From the NCBI RefSeq assembly GCF_036250735.1, contig NZ_CP109430.1:9982001-10046000 (forward strand): 64,000 nt of DNA, given 5' to 3'. This stretch comes from Streptosporangium sp. NBC_01495. GTDB taxonomy: Bacteria > Actinomycetota > Actinomycetes > Streptosporangiales > Streptosporangiaceae. Of the stretch, positions 25,533 through 34,036 are shown in pieces. The position numbers and the translations under genes are program-made. Under the pieces are notes generated by a model. The model was not told the DNA's origin. It did not search any database and saw only the letters and a program-made list of their open reading frames with translations. Each line of letters begins with the position of its first letter. Position 1 is the stretch's first letter.

Positions 25533-26802
25533 TCTGGACGGCCTTGACGCTCCCGGCAGCCCCGGCCGCCTCGATGAGGCGGCCGAGATCGCCCTGCTCG
25601 ACCGTGAGCACGTGTGGCACCCCTACGCGGCCACGCCCCAGCCGGTGGCGCCACACGTGGTCTCCCGCGCGGACGGGGTGCGGCTGACGCTCGCCGACGG
25701 GCGCGAGCTGGTCGACGGCATGTCGTCCTGGTGGGCGGCCATCCACGGCTACAACCACCCCCGGCTCAACCGGGCGCTGAAGGACCAGCTGGAGGACATG
25801 GCGCACGTCATGTTCGGCGGGCTCACCCACGAGCCCGCCGTGCGGCTGGCCGCCACGCTCGCCGCGATGACCGGGCTGCCGAAGGTGTTCCTCGCCGACT
25901 CGGGGTCGGTCGCCGTCGAGGTCGCGATCAAGATGGCGTTCCAGTTCACCGGCAGGGGACGGCTGCTCACGGTCAGGGGCGGCTACCACGGCGACACCTT
26001 CGGGGCGATGTCGGTCTGCGACCCGGTCAAGGGCATGCACCACCTGTTCTCCGGCGTGCTGCCCGAACACGTGTTCGCCGACCGGCCGCCGCGCGAGTAC
26101 GACGAGGGCTACGCGACCCGGCTGGCGGACCTGGTCGCCCGGCACGCCCGCGAGCTGGCCGCGATCATCGTGGAACCCGTCGTCCAGGGGGCGGGCGGCA
26201 TGCACTTCTACCACCCGGCCTACCTGCGGCTGCTCCGCGAGCTGGCCGACGAGCACGGCGTCCTGCTGATCGCCGACGAGATCGCCACCGGGTTCGGCAG
26301 GACCGGGGAGCTGTTCGGCTGCGACCACGCCGGGATCAGGCCCGACATCATGTGCCTGGGCAAGGCCCTGACCGGCGGCTACCTGTCGATGGCCGCGACG
26401 CTGTGCACCGATCGGGTGGCCGGGGGCGTCGGCGTGCTGGCGCACGGGCCGACCTTCATGGGCAACCCGCTGGCCGCGGCCGTCGCGAACGCCTCCCTGG
26501 AACTCCTGCGGGAGCGCCCGTGGCGCGAGGAGGTCGGCCGGATCGAGGCCGGTCTCCTCGCGGGCCTGGCCGGGGCCTCGGGGGTGCCCGGGGTGAGGGA
26601 CGTGCGGGTCCTCGGCGCGATCGGGGTGATCGAGGCTCGCGAGCCCGTCGACGTCCCCGCCGTCCAGGACCTCGTCATGCGGCACGGCGTCTGGCTCCGC
26701 CCGTTCGGACGGCTGATCTACGCGATGCCGCCCTACTCGATCGGCGACGGCGACCTGGAGAGGGTCACGACGGCGATGACGGCAGCGGCTCGATCACTGT
26801 GA
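25474..26802 (+). CDS. bioA: Adenosylmethionine-8-amino-7-oxononanoate aminotransferase
   Basis: A class III PLP aminotransferase in biotin synthesis: it makes 7,8-diaminononanoate using S-adenosylmethionine as amino donor. Signatures are [71 protein letters not shown] and the PLP lysine in [12 protein letters not shown]. Length 442 aa with a 40-residue N-terminal extension. I keep ATG 25474 because no better in-frame start lies before the conserved DREHVWHPY; it overlaps cca. No bioF/bioD/bioB is in this window. The last codons lie in a 41-bp tandem repeat shared with the MFS gene. Confidence 0.92.
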   Translation: MPARPTKRWAARWTLNGSPDLDGLDAPGSPGRLDEAAEIALLDREHVWHPYAATPQPVAPHVVSRADGVRLTLADGRELVDGMSSWWAAIHGYNHPRLNRALKDQLEDMAHVMFGGLTHEPAVRLAATLAAMTGLPKVFLADSGSVAVEVAIKMAFQFTGRGRLLTVRGGYHGDTFGAMSVCDPVKGMHHLFSGVLPEHVFADRPPREYDEGYATRLADLVARHARELAAIIVEPVVQGAGGMHFYHPAYLRLLRELADEHGVLLIADEIATGFGRTGELFGCDHAGIRPDIMCLGKALTGGYLSMAATLCTDRVAGGVGVLAHGPTFMGNPLAAAVANASLELLRERPWREEVGRIEAGLLAGLAGASGVPGVRDVRVLGAIGVIEAREPVDVPAVQDLVMRHGVWLRPFGRLIYAMPPYSIGDGDLERVTTAMTAAARSL

Positions 26803-26881
26803 GGGTCACGACGGCGACGAGGGCAGCGGCTCGACGACTGTGAGGGTCACGACGGCGACGAGGGCAGCGGCTCGACGACTC
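26761..26881. repeat. Three tandem 41-bp repeats at the bioA / MFS gene ends
   Basis: Units 26761-26801, 26802-26842 and 26843-26881 (last one cut short by 2 bp) begin AGGGTCACGACGGCGA. Units 2 and 3 are identical for about 38 bp; unit 1 differs at a few bases. Unit 1 encodes the BioA C-terminus and unit 3 the C-terminus of the opposing MFS protein. Confidence 0.93.
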
Positions 26882-28145
26882 GGGTCGGCGTGACGATCCG
26901 ATAGATCACCGCGCCCACGACGTATCCGGCGGCGATGACCACCAGCACGAGCAGCGACCTGCCGTCCGGCGGGAGCAGCGCCGCGGCCAGGGCCGCGGCC
27001 AGCACGTAGCTGCCGTTGAAGAGCATGTCGTAGATGGAGAAGGCCCGGCCGAGGTAGGCGTCCTGGAGGTCCCGCTGGACGGCGGTGTCGGCGCAGATCT
27101 TGATGCTCTGCCCGGCGATGCCGAGGACGAAGCCCGCGGCCGCGAACCCCCACTGCTGGAACGGCGCGCAGAGCGCCAGCGTCAGCACCCCGGCGGTGAC
27201 CAGCATGGCCGGGACCCACCGCTCGATGCCGAAGCGCTCGGTGGCCCACGGCGTGACCAGGATGGCCAGGAAGTAGCCGACCCCCGAGGTGGCGACCACG
27301 ATGGAGACCGCGTTCAGCGCGTCCTCGGCGTTCTCGGCGAAGTAGTAGCGCGACAGCAGCACGAGCATCGCCGTGCACATGCCGTACATGAACCGGTGGG
27401 TGGCCATCGCGCCCATCGCCGCCGCGGCGGCCCGGTGCCGGGCGAGGTGCCGCGCGCCGTCGGCCAGGCCGGTGAGCACGTGGCGTACGGCCTTGCGGGC
27501 CTGCGGCCGGTCGGGGTCGTCGGCGGGGCCGAGCAGCTGCCTGCCCATGGTCCTGGCGATGAGCGCGCTGAGCCCGAAGACGAGCCCGGAGACGACCAGC
27601 AGCACCGCCGTGCCCGGGTGACCGGAACCGAAGACCGCCCGCAGCAGGTAGCCGGCGCCGATGCCCACGAAGGTGAGCACGGTGCCCGAGGTCGGGGTGA
27701 CCGCGTTGGCCACCATCAGCCGGTCGGCCGGCACGACGTGCGGGAGCGAGGCCCCCAGCGCGGCCAGGAAGAACCGGTTCACCCCGAGCACGCCGAGCGC
27801 GGCGGCGTAGAAGACCGCGTCGGGGGCGTCCGCGGCGACGAGCGCCGCCGCCACGAGCAGCAGCGCCCCGCGGACCAGCGGCGCGATGACCAGGATCTGC
27901 CGTCGTGACCAGCGGTCGATGAACACCCCGACGAAGGGGCCCAGGATCGAGTAGGGGAGCAGCAGCACGGCCAGCCCGGCGGCGATCTCCACCGCGCTGG
28001 TGCTCTGCTCCGGGCTGAAGAACGCGAATCCGGCCACGCCGAACTGGAAGATCCCGTCGGAGAACTGCGAGACCAGGCGGGTCGCGTACAGCCTCCGGAA
28101 GTCCCGACCTTCCAGGACCACGCGTAGATCGGATACAAATGACAC
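26847..28145 (-). CDS. MFS transporter
   Basis: A 432-residue major facilitator with about 12 membrane segments. It contains the DHA-type loop motif FVGVFIDRWSRRQILV after segment 2 (about 78-93) and a cytoplasmic middle loop (PADDPDRPQARKAVR). The family exports small molecules; the substrate is unknown. It starts at GTG 28145 (MSFVSDLRVVLEGRDFRRLY), whose short N-terminus leads into segment 1. It diverges from idi across 135 bp and converges on bioA at the 41-bp repeats, which encode its last residues (EPLPSSPS). Confidence 0.85.
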   Translation of the reverse strand: MSFVSDLRVVLEGRDFRRLYATRLVSQFSDGIFQFGVAGFAFFSPEQSTSAVEIAAGLAVLLLPYSILGPFVGVFIDRWSRRQILVIAPLVRGALLLVAAALVAADAPDAVFYAAALGVLGVNRFFLAALGASLPHVVPADRLMVANAVTPTSGTVLTFVGIGAGYLLRAVFGSGHPGTAVLLVVSGLVFGLSALIARTMGRQLLGPADDPDRPQARKAVRHVLTGLADGARHLARHRAAAAAMGAMATHRFMYGMCTAMLVLLSRYYFAENAEDALNAVSIVVATSGVGYFLAILVTPWATERFGIERWVPAMLVTAGVLTLALCAPFQQWGFAAAGFVLGIAGQSIKICADTAVQRDLQDAYLGRAFSIYDMLFNGSYVLAAALAAALLPPDGRSLLVLVVIAAGYVVGAVIYRIVTPTRVVEPLPSSPS

Positions 28146-28280
28146 GCGCTCAGCCTATGTGCAGCCACCCTGGGCGGGCATCGGGAACATCCCTGATTAG
28201 GTAGACGGGCATTTACCACCTTTGCCTACGTATCGCTTAGGGGGCGCGGTAAACCGACATGATCACGTACCCTCGGTCGA

Positions 28281-28862
28281 GTGACACCTGATGAACACGT
28301 TGTGCTCGTCGACACCGAGGGAAACGCGATCGGCACGGCGGCCAAGGCCACGGTGCACGGTCTCGACACTCCCCTCCACCTGGCCTTCTCCAGTTACGTG
28401 TTCGACGAGCAGGGGCGGGTCCTCCTCTCCCGCCGCGCACTGCACAAGATCACCTGGCCGGGGGTGTGGACCAACAGCTGCTGTGGCCACCCCCTGCCCG
28501 GCGAGCCGCTCCCCGAGGCGGTGACCCGCAGGCTCTCCCACGAGCTCGGCCTCGCGGCCGGCCAGGTCGATCTCCTCCTGCCACGCTTCTCCTACCGCGC
28601 GGTCATGGACAACGGCACCGTCGAGCGGGAGCTGTGCCCGGTCTACCGGGTGCTCGTGACCGCGGAGGCCGCGCCCAACCCCGACGAGGTCGACGACGTG
28701 CGCTGGATGCCGTGGAAGGAGTTCACCGACGGGGTGCTCGGCGACCGTCTGGCGATCTCCCCATGGTGCCGCGAGCAGGTCCCCCAGCTGGCCGAGCTCG
28801 GCGCCGACCCGCTCGCCTGGCGGGCCGCCGATCCCGCCGACCTGCCGCCCGCCGCCCGCTGA
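28281..28862 (+). CDS. idi: Isopentenyl-diphosphate delta-isomerase, type 1
   Basis: Interconverts isopentenyl and dimethylallyl diphosphate for isoprenoid synthesis in the cytoplasm. The Nudix-fold 193-residue protein has conserved metal and catalytic positions: H26, H33, the Cys pair C67/C68 in TNSCCGHPLPGE, H70, and the glutamates of TVERELCPVY at about 114-118. WMPWKEFTDG near 145 is also characteristic. GTG 28281 is the start; the binding site is weak. A hairpin at 28903-28925 follows. Confidence 0.93.
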   Translation: MTPDEHVVLVDTEGNAIGTAAKATVHGLDTPLHLAFSSYVFDEQGRVLLSRRALHKITWPGVWTNSCCGHPLPGEPLPEAVTRRLSHELGLAAGQVDLLLPRFSYRAVMDNGTVERELCPVYRVLVTAEAAPNPDEVDDVRWMPWKEFTDGVLGDRLAISPWCREQVPQLAELGADPLAWRAADPADLPPAAR

Positions 28863-28902
28863 CCCACCCGCCGCCCGCCGAAGCGGTGATCTCCCGTCCC
28901 GG

Positions 28903-28925
28903 CGGTGTGAGGGTCTCTCACACCG
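28903..28925 (+). terminator. Hairpin downstream of idi
   Basis: Perfect 9-bp stem CGGTGTGAG / CTCACACCG around GGTCT, 40 bp after the idi stop. No long T-run; probably a terminator for idi and for the converging small gene. Confidence 0.55.
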
Positions 28926-28983
28926 TCGGCCATTCCACGGCGAGCCCCTCGGCCCGGCGCCTTTCCGCGTGTCCGGATGTCGG

Positions 28984-29307
28984 CTACCGTGCCTGCCCGG
29001 TCAGCAGCCGGAGCCATATCTCGCGGGCCTCGCGGTGCGTCCACCGCCCGGCGAAGGCGTGCTCTGTCGGCCTGCCCTGGATCACCCTGTGGATCATGTA
29101 GGTGCCGCCGCAGGCGATCAGCTCGAAGTAGACCGCCCGGCAGGCGCACGTGTGCTCCAGCACGCGGTACGATCCCGGCGCCAACGCCTCCCAACCGAGC
29201 GCCCGGCGGCCCGGGGCGACGCGTACGGGGTGCGGGCTGATGCCGGGGCAGGTCCATTCACCTCGGGCGTCCAGATCACTGCCCGGGGCGTCGGGGGTGG
29301 TTGGCAT
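28984..29307 (-). CDS. Small protein of unknown function, last gene of the XRE-linked cassette
   Basis: I do not recognise this 107-residue protein. ATG 29307 (MPTTPDAPGSDLDARGEWTC) is favoured by AGAGGAGC 6 nt upstream; the frame is open to 29397 but without a binding site. The core is strand-rich: GSYRVLEHTCACRAVYFELI with a CxC pair, followed by ACGGTYMIHRVIQGRP. A basic helix at the end reads WTHREAREIWLRLLTG. No signal peptide or membrane segment. It lies 150 bp after the 109-residue gene and may share its transcript. Confidence 0.65.
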   Translation of the reverse strand: MPTTPDAPGSDLDARGEWTCPGISPHPVRVAPGRRALGWEALAPGSYRVLEHTCACRAVYFELIACGGTYMIHRVIQGRPTEHAFAGRWTHREAREIWLRLLTGQAR

Positions 29308-29457
29308 CCGGAGCTCCTCTCTGGGGATGCGGGGAGCCTGGCGACGACTCCCGGCCCCCCGCGTCTCGCCCCGCCTCGGCCCCTGCTCGCGCACCACCGC
29401 CTGCGGGGAGGGTGAGCGCGACGGCGCGGGAGGCCACTCGCCGCGCCGCCGCGCCGC

Positions 29458-29787
29458 TCATGGGGCCGTGGTCGGCTCGGTGTAGTGCTCGCCGAGTCGC
29501 TGGGCGATCTGACGTGCGACCCTCGGCACGTCGTCGGCCCGAGCGGACTCGGCGGGCTCCTCCATATAGACGGCTCCCCACACGAAGAACTCGCCCTCGC
29601 GGTCGGCCCACACGGTCAGGTCGGCGCTGATGACGAGGCGCGGCTGCCCCTCGTCGTAGGAGATCGCCGGGTAGATCCGGTGGTCGTGCAAAGCCGTGCG
29701 CAGGTGCCGCAGGGCGGTGATGGCGCCGGGCCGCCAGGTGGCCGCGCCGAGCCGGTCGCCTGCCGGTGCGCCAGGTGATGGGATCAC
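29458..29787 (-). CDS. Small unknown protein, paralogue of its upstream neighbour
   Basis: 109 residues from GTG 29787, 6 nt after AAGGAGG. Layout: a first helix (ITALRHLRTALHDHRI), a hairpin of strands ending RLVISADLTVWADREGEFFV, and a final helix with HY (VARQIAQRLGEHY). The same order and the aligned WADREGEFFVWG / YTDGERFWWTG stretch are seen in the gene at 29802-30221, so the two look like diverged duplicates. Function is unknown. The 14-bp gap to the upstream gene supports one operon. Confidence 0.65.
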   Translation of the reverse strand: MIPSPGAPAGDRLGAATWRPGAITALRHLRTALHDHRIYPAISYDEGQPRLVISADLTVWADREGEFFVWGAVYMEEPAESARADDVPRVARQIAQRLGEHYTEPTTAP

Positions 29788-29801
29788 GACTGCCTCCTTC
29801 C

Positions 29802-30221
29802 TCAGACCGGTCCTGCGTGATCGGTCATGAATTCGTCGGCGAGCGGCGGCATGGCGGTGAGGCTCCTGCCGCGCAGGATCGCGTAGTGCCCGGCGAGTTG
29901 TTCGGCGGCGGCGGGCAGCGTCAGCTCGGAGCTGAGCACGGATGCGCCGGAGTCGCTGAGCCTGGGACCGGTCCACCAGAACCTCTCGCCGTCGGTGTAG
30001 GCCAGGAGCCCGTGATGGAGGGACACGACGGCGTTGCCGGAGCGCAGCGTGTGGACGTCGGCCGAGATGCCGTACACCTCGCTGAGTACGAGGGTCAGCT
30101 CCTTGGCCCGCGCGACGGCCTGGCTCTCGGTGTCGGCCGACGGCGCGGCGGCGCATGTTTGGGAAGGAGACACGCCGCCGCGCCTGCTCATGGGGTCACC
30201 CTGCGGTGGGATCGCGTTCAT
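29802..30221 (-). CDS. Small unknown protein of the XRE-linked cassette
   Basis: 139 residues. ATG 30221 overlaps the stop of the preceding gene (ATGA at 30218-30221), which marks translational coupling. After a disordered N-terminus of about 35 residues comes a helix (VARAKELTLVLSEVYGI). Strands with AYTDGERFWWTGP follow, then a helix ending EQLAGHYAILRG. It resembles the following gene (29458-29787) in order and in the aromatic strand. There is no signal peptide. I know of no named family for it. Confidence 0.65.
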   Translation of the reverse strand: MNAIPPQGDPMSRRGGVSPSQTCAAAPSADTESQAVARAKELTLVLSEVYGISADVHTLRSGNAVVSLHHGLLAYTDGERFWWTGPRLSDSGASVLSSELTLPAAAEQLAGHYAILRGRSLTAMPPLADEFMTDHAGPV

Positions 30222-30859
30222 GCCGCGACCTCCCGCCGGGGCTCGTGCCGTCGTGCTGGAGGGGCGTCCGGGGAGCGGCCCCGGCCGGGGGCGACGGCGG
30301 GCCCCGGCCGGAGGGTCTGGTGGTCGAGGAGGGAGAGCGGCGGCCGGGCGTTCGAGAGGACGGTGCCCGGAGGCGGGGCGCCGTGTTCGTGTATGCGGGC
30401 GACGGTGCGGGCCCGGCGGTGGGCGAGGGGATCGCGGGCGAGCGCCAGGCGGACCGCGCGGCTCTCCCGCGTCTCGACCGGCCGGTACGGGCGGGCGGCG
30501 GGGGTTGCCGGGCGGCGGGTGTCGGTGCGTCCGGCGGGTCGGGTGCGCGGCGTCGCTTCGGGTTCGGCCTGGCGGGGCGCGGGCACCAGCGGAATCGGCT
30601 GCGCCGGGATCTCGCGGGCGGGCTCGAAGGTCGGCAGGGTGCGGCCGAGTCCGAGGCGGCGGCGCGCGTCGAGGCGCCCGGCCATCAGCGCGCCGGTCGG
30701 CTGCGCGTACTCGTGGCCGGCGACCTGGCCGGGGCAGCCGTGCGCGTAGGGGGCGTGTCCGCAGTCGGCGCAGCCCATCGGCAGGGGCGGGGCCTCGGCG
30801 AAGCAGGCGCAGCCGCTCTCTGTGGTTCGGTCGAGAACCGGAGCATTAGGGTTGTTCAC
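30218..30859 (-). CDS. Cys-rich, largely disordered protein; first gene of the XRE-linked cassette
   Basis: 213 residues from GTG 30859. The N-terminus holds clustered cysteines (GCACFAEAPPLPMGCADCGH, then YAHGC), spaced as in a small metal-binding site. The remainder is rich in Arg, Pro and Ala (RPYRPVETRESRAVRL, HEPRREVAA) and probably disordered or nucleic-acid binding. It is the promoter-proximal gene of four on this strand. It diverges from the XRE-TPR regulator at 31040 over a 180-bp gap, so that regulator is its likely controller. The reading is supported by the ATGA coupling to the next gene, not by family knowledge. Confidence 0.55.
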   Translation of the reverse strand: MNNPNAPVLDRTTESGCACFAEAPPLPMGCADCGHAPYAHGCPGQVAGHEYAQPTGALMAGRLDARRRLGLGRTLPTFEPAREIPAQPIPLVPAPRQAEPEATPRTRPAGRTDTRRPATPAARPYRPVETRESRAVRLALARDPLAHRRARTVARIHEHGAPPPGTVLSNARPPLSLLDHQTLRPGPAVAPGRGRSPDAPPARRHEPRREVAA

Positions 30860-31039
30860 GGGTCAGGAGTGCCTTCCTGATCAAGGGGCCCGTCCCGGCG
30901 CGCAATGCCGTGGCGGGCTCCGCCTTTTGTGGATGCCATGTCACCGACACGACGGATCCATCAGAACGCGGCGCATTCGCTATCCGGTAGAGGAGGATGG
31001 AGGAGGAAAGCGGAGTCCTCCTACGTCCGCGAGGTGATC

Positions 31040-32263
31040 ATGGGTTTGCCGACCTGGGCCGCGCGCTTGAAGGCCGCACGCCATGGCGAATGCTGGACGC
31101 AGAAGGAGGTGGCCCGACGCCTCACCGAGGCGGCTCGTGAGCATGCCGGTATCCGCATACCGGGCAGGGAATCTCTGACCCGGATGCTCAGGGACTGGGA
31201 GACCGGCAGGGCCCGGCCTCGCTCCCCCTACCCGCAGTTGCTCGCGCTGGTCTTCGGCCTCGACGAAGCGGTCTTGTTCGATGACAATGCCCTGCATGTT
31301 TTGAATAGTTCAACACTGGGCGACATGAGTGTCCTTAATTCGTTCGCCGTGAACGGCCGACCTGCCGACATGGATTACGTGACGATGCTCCGGCAAACCA
31401 TTCAGGCACTCGTCGCGCTGGACGGCGCGCATGGTGGAAACGAGGTCTTCCCTCTTTCTCTGCGGGTTTTCCGAACCGCCAGTGCCAAGCTCGCCGAGGG
31501 AAACTTCACGGCCGGAATCGAGCGAGATCTGGAAGCCGTCGCCGGAGAGGCCGGAGAGGTCGCCGCCTGGATGGCGTACGACGCCGATCGTCAGGATGCC
31601 TCGCGCCAGATCATCCAGGAGGCGTTGATGCTCTCCCGCCTCGCTGGAGATCGCGGTATGGAGCTGTTCGAGCTGGGTCACCTGTCGATGCTGTCCTTGT
31701 ATCGGCGTCGCCCGCACGAGGCGCTGCGCATCGCCGACGATGTACTCACCAACGGTGGCCTTCCCCCTCGCGTGGCGGCGATATTCGATGTGCGGCGCGG
31801 ACGTGCGCTCGCCACCATGGGCGATAAGGCGCGAGGATTCGATGCGCTTCAGCGGGCGCGGTCCGCCCTCACTGAAAGCATCAGTGCGCGCGATCCCTAC
31901 TGGACATGGTGGATGGACGAGGCCGAGCTGTCCTGGCATCAGGGCATGGCTCACGCGGAGCTGGGCGAGTGGCGGCAGGCTGTCGCCCCGATCGCAGAAG
32001 CCTTCGTCGGGCGATCCGTCCGGGGACGTTCTCGTTACCAGTACGCCGCCCAGTTGCTCAATGCCCTTGTGCACGCGCAGGCGTGGCGTGAGGCCGAGCC
32101 GGTCATCGTAGATGTGATGGGGCAGGCGAATGAGATCGGCTCCGCACGTACGGCCAACCTGCTGCTTCGCGTCACCGACCGCATCGAGCGTGCCGGGACG
32201 GGCCCGACATCGACGCTCGCGGACTCCGCTCAGGATCTACGTTGCATGCTGGCTTCCTCGTGA
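31040..32263 (+). CDS. XRE-type regulator with TPR-like sensory region
   Basis: A 407-residue cytoplasmic regulator. ATG 31040 (MGLPTWAARLKAARHGECWT) follows GAGGTG closely; an open frame reaches 30905 but looks non-coding. The N-terminal helix-turn-helix covers about residues 5-75 (TQKEVARRLTEAAREH, LTRMLRDWETGRARPRSPYP). Residues 130-400 are all helical with repeated ~35-residue pairs (LEAVAGEAGEVAAWMAYDAD, ALRIADDVLTNGGLPPRVAA, QAVAPIAEAFVGRS), as in TPR-containing XRE proteins. Such domains bind peptides or partner proteins. Divergent orientation points to control of the four small genes at 28984-30859. Confidence 0.8.
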   Translation: MGLPTWAARLKAARHGECWTQKEVARRLTEAAREHAGIRIPGRESLTRMLRDWETGRARPRSPYPQLLALVFGLDEAVLFDDNALHVLNSSTLGDMSVLNSFAVNGRPADMDYVTMLRQTIQALVALDGAHGGNEVFPLSLRVFRTASAKLAEGNFTAGIERDLEAVAGEAGEVAAWMAYDADRQDASRQIIQEALMLSRLAGDRGMELFELGHLSMLSLYRRRPHEALRIADDVLTNGGLPPRVAAIFDVRRGRALATMGDKARGFDALQRARSALTESISARDPYWTWWMDEAELSWHQGMAHAELGEWRQAVAPIAEAFVGRSVRGRSRYQYAAQLLNALVHAQAWREAEPVIVDVMGQANEIGSARTANLLLRVTDRIERAGTGPTSTLADSAQDLRCMLASS

Positions 32264-32307
32264 AGTCCACGAACGGCGACGCCTCGCTGGTCAGTTGACC
32301 GACGGGC

Positions 32308-32427
32308 ATGGAGCGGATCCGCGAGGTGCGGCGAGCCCTGGAACAGTGGAACGATCTCGACTGCGTCACACAACTGGATGATCAGCTGTACGAGTGGCGT
32401 ACGACCCTCATCGCGCTGCAGCGTTGA
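32308..32427 (+). CDS. Possible small ORF behind the XRE-TPR regulator
   Basis: A 39-codon frame starting MERIREVRRALEQWNDLDCV and ending TTLIALQR. It is amphipathic and helix-like and lies 44 bp after the regulator. It overlaps the 3' end of the opposing HAD gene by 20 bp. It has no clear binding site. It may be a real small protein or a degraded piece of a larger one. Confidence 0.3.
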   Translation: MERIREVRRALEQWNDLDCVTQLDDQLYEWRTTLIALQR

Positions 32428-33070
32428 ACGTGCGCACCTTGTCCAGCAACTCGGCCAGGGAGTCGATACGTAGCGAAGGCACGCGATCGGCGTCCGGGTC
32501 GGCCTGCTGGATTACCCCCCATGGGCCGCGCCGGATCAGCGCGGCGCGCATCCCGGCTGCAATTGCCGGGAGGACGTCGTTGTCCAGGCGGTCGCCGACG
32601 TACAGGATCTCGTGTGCCTCAAAGGGGACGACTTCGGCGACCCGCTTGAAGAACTCCGGATCCGGCTTGGAGGCCCCCCAGTCGTCGGAGGTGCCGATGA
32701 GGTCGACATCCGGCGTGAAGAGCTCGCGCAGGATCCGGCCCGCGCGGACGGTCTGATTGCCTGCGATCCCGAGCCAGAGTCCATCGCCGCGCAGGGCGGC
32801 AAGGGCCGGCCGTACGTCGGCGTACAGGTCCTCCTCGTTGAAGGTCTCCGGCTGCCCGGCGGCGGCGCGCTTCTCGCGCTCCTTGTGGAGGTCGAAGCCA
32901 GGCCGGAACACCTGGAACGTCTCGCGGTAGTCGAGGCCGCGGGCGATGGTCGCGCCGAAGACGGCGCTGAAGGTGTGGCGGGGGACGTTGAGCCAGTCGG
33001 CCCAGGTGCCGTACTCGCGGCTTTCGTCCACGAGGCACTCGCCGACGTCGAAGACCACAGCGCGGATCAT
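32408..33070 (-). CDS. HAD-family hydrolase
   Basis: A 220-residue haloacid-dehalogenase-superfamily hydrolase, probably a small-molecule phosphatase. Motif I reads FDVGECLVDE (residues 7-16): the nucleophile Asp8 is present but the second Asp is Gly, as in the FDVGETLVDE subgroup. The cap domain is helical (about 18-85). Motif II-like is GIAGNQ, motif III lysine is in GASKPDPEFF, and motif IV is LYVGDRLDNDVLPAIAAGM. The substrate is unknown. ATG 33070 is the start. Confidence 0.82.
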   Translation of the reverse strand: MIRAVVFDVGECLVDESREYGTWADWLNVPRHTFSAVFGATIARGLDYRETFQVFRPGFDLHKEREKRAAAGQPETFNEEDLYADVRPALAALRGDGLWLGIAGNQTVRAGRILRELFTPDVDLIGTSDDWGASKPDPEFFKRVAEVVPFEAHEILYVGDRLDNDVLPAIAAGMRAALIRRGPWGVIQQADPDADRVPSLRIDSLAELLDKVRTFNAAAR

Positions 33071-33219
33071 GACAGGAGCCTATTGGGGCTCCAGGTGCGT
33101 CGGCCAGTCCGCTCGTGGTCACGGCGGCGCACGCCTGGGAAGGGAGCCGCCGCGCTCCGGCCAGATCTGGGGCACGACCCGGCGGCTGGACACCGTGACC
33201 ACCGGGTAGGCGATCGGGC

Positions 33220-33693
33220 ATGACCCGAACCGACTACTACAACGATCCCAACGCCCCCGCACCGAACTCCGTCGTGCCCGGAGGTTCCGCGGTAGTGATC
33301 GACGACTTGGGGCGTGTTCTTTTGCACCGCCGACGCGACAGCGGGCTGTGGGCCCTGCCCGGCGGAGTGATGGACCTGGGTGAGACCATCGCCGACGCCG
33401 TGGCCCGCGAGGTCCGCGAGGAGACCGGCGTGACCGTGGAGATCACCAGCGTCGTCGGTATTTACAGCGACCCTCAGCACGTGATCGCCTACAGTGACGG
33501 CGAGGTCCGCCAGCAGTTCAACGTCTGCCTCCGCGCCCGGCCGGTGTCGGGCACGGCTCACGCGACGGACGAGGCGAGCGAAGTACGGTGGGTGTCTCCC
33601 GCGGAACTCGACGCACTCGACATGCACCCCACGCAGCGACTGCGCATCGGTCACGCTCTCGACGAGTCTCGCGTTCAGCCGTTCCTCGGTTGA
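33220..33693 (+). CDS. Nudix hydrolase
   Basis: 157 residues with a complete Nudix box, starting [18 protein letters not shown] and continuing REETGV (about 48-71), which binds the metal and cleaves a nucleoside diphosphate linked to another group. The N-terminus ([20 protein letters not shown]) is typical of actinobacterial members. The C-terminal [20 protein letters not shown] completes the fold. The substrate cannot be set from sequence. It is divergent from the HAD gene and followed by an IS30-type remnant on the other strand. Confidence 0.88.
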   Translation: MTRTDYYNDPNAPAPNSVVPGGSAVVIDDLGRVLLHRRRDSGLWALPGGVMDLGETIADAVAREVREETGVTVEITSVVGIYSDPQHVIAYSDGEVRQQFNVCLRARPVSGTAHATDEASEVRWVSPAELDALDMHPTQRLRIGHALDESRVQPFLG

Positions 33694-33914
33694 ACGATCC
33701 GGCGCCACATCGATACCTTCTTCCGCATCCGGTCGGCGATGTGGACGTGCTCATCTTCCTGCGAGTGGCGGTACCCCCTTCTTGTCGGCCTCGTTCGCGC
33801 CCGGCCGTTGCGTCACCGCTTGCCGGTACGCCCGCCGATCCCGACGATCCGGCACGTCTCACAACTTCGGACGTATCCCTCCCGCTCCGCGGTCAGTTCC
33901 TTCCGCCCCTGAAG
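33694..33914 (-). pseudogene. IS30-type transposase N-terminal remnant with internal stop
   Basis: Reading the minus strand in one frame from about 33905 gives GRKELTAEREGYVR, then CETCRIVGIGGRTGKR, a TGA at 33813-33815, then RNGRARTRP and SQEDEHVHIADRMRKKVS down to about 33700. IS30-family transposases of actinomycetes have ELTAEREAYVR, EACRIVGINRRTGKRWRNGR and SEDERVRIADLLR in this order. The stop stands exactly where W of GKRWRNGR is expected (TGG to TGA), and a few residues are missing before CETCRIVG. No catalytic DDE region or inverted repeats are seen. This fills most of the Nudix-ino1 gap. Confidence 0.65.
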
Positions 33915-33978
33915 GGAGCGGATCCCGAAGTCCGTCGTACTCCCCGAGCCGGGATGTCGCGACGACCGCCAGAAGGGC

Positions 33979-34008
33979 GAGCCCCCGGACCGTGTGGTCC
34001 GGGGGCTC
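33979..34008. terminator. Terminator hairpin downstream of ino1
   Basis: Perfect 13-bp stem GAGCCCCCGGACC / GGTCCGGGGGCTC around GTGT, 28 bp beyond the ino1 stop on the minus strand. Confidence 0.75.
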
Positions 34009-34036
34009 TCGCCGTTCACCGCTCGACGCCGACGGG

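Noticed and set aside
31040-31200. Phage repressor marking a prophage
   Set aside because: The regulator has a TPR-like helical region as in actinomycete XRE proteins, and no integrase, attachment repeat or structural phage gene is nearby.
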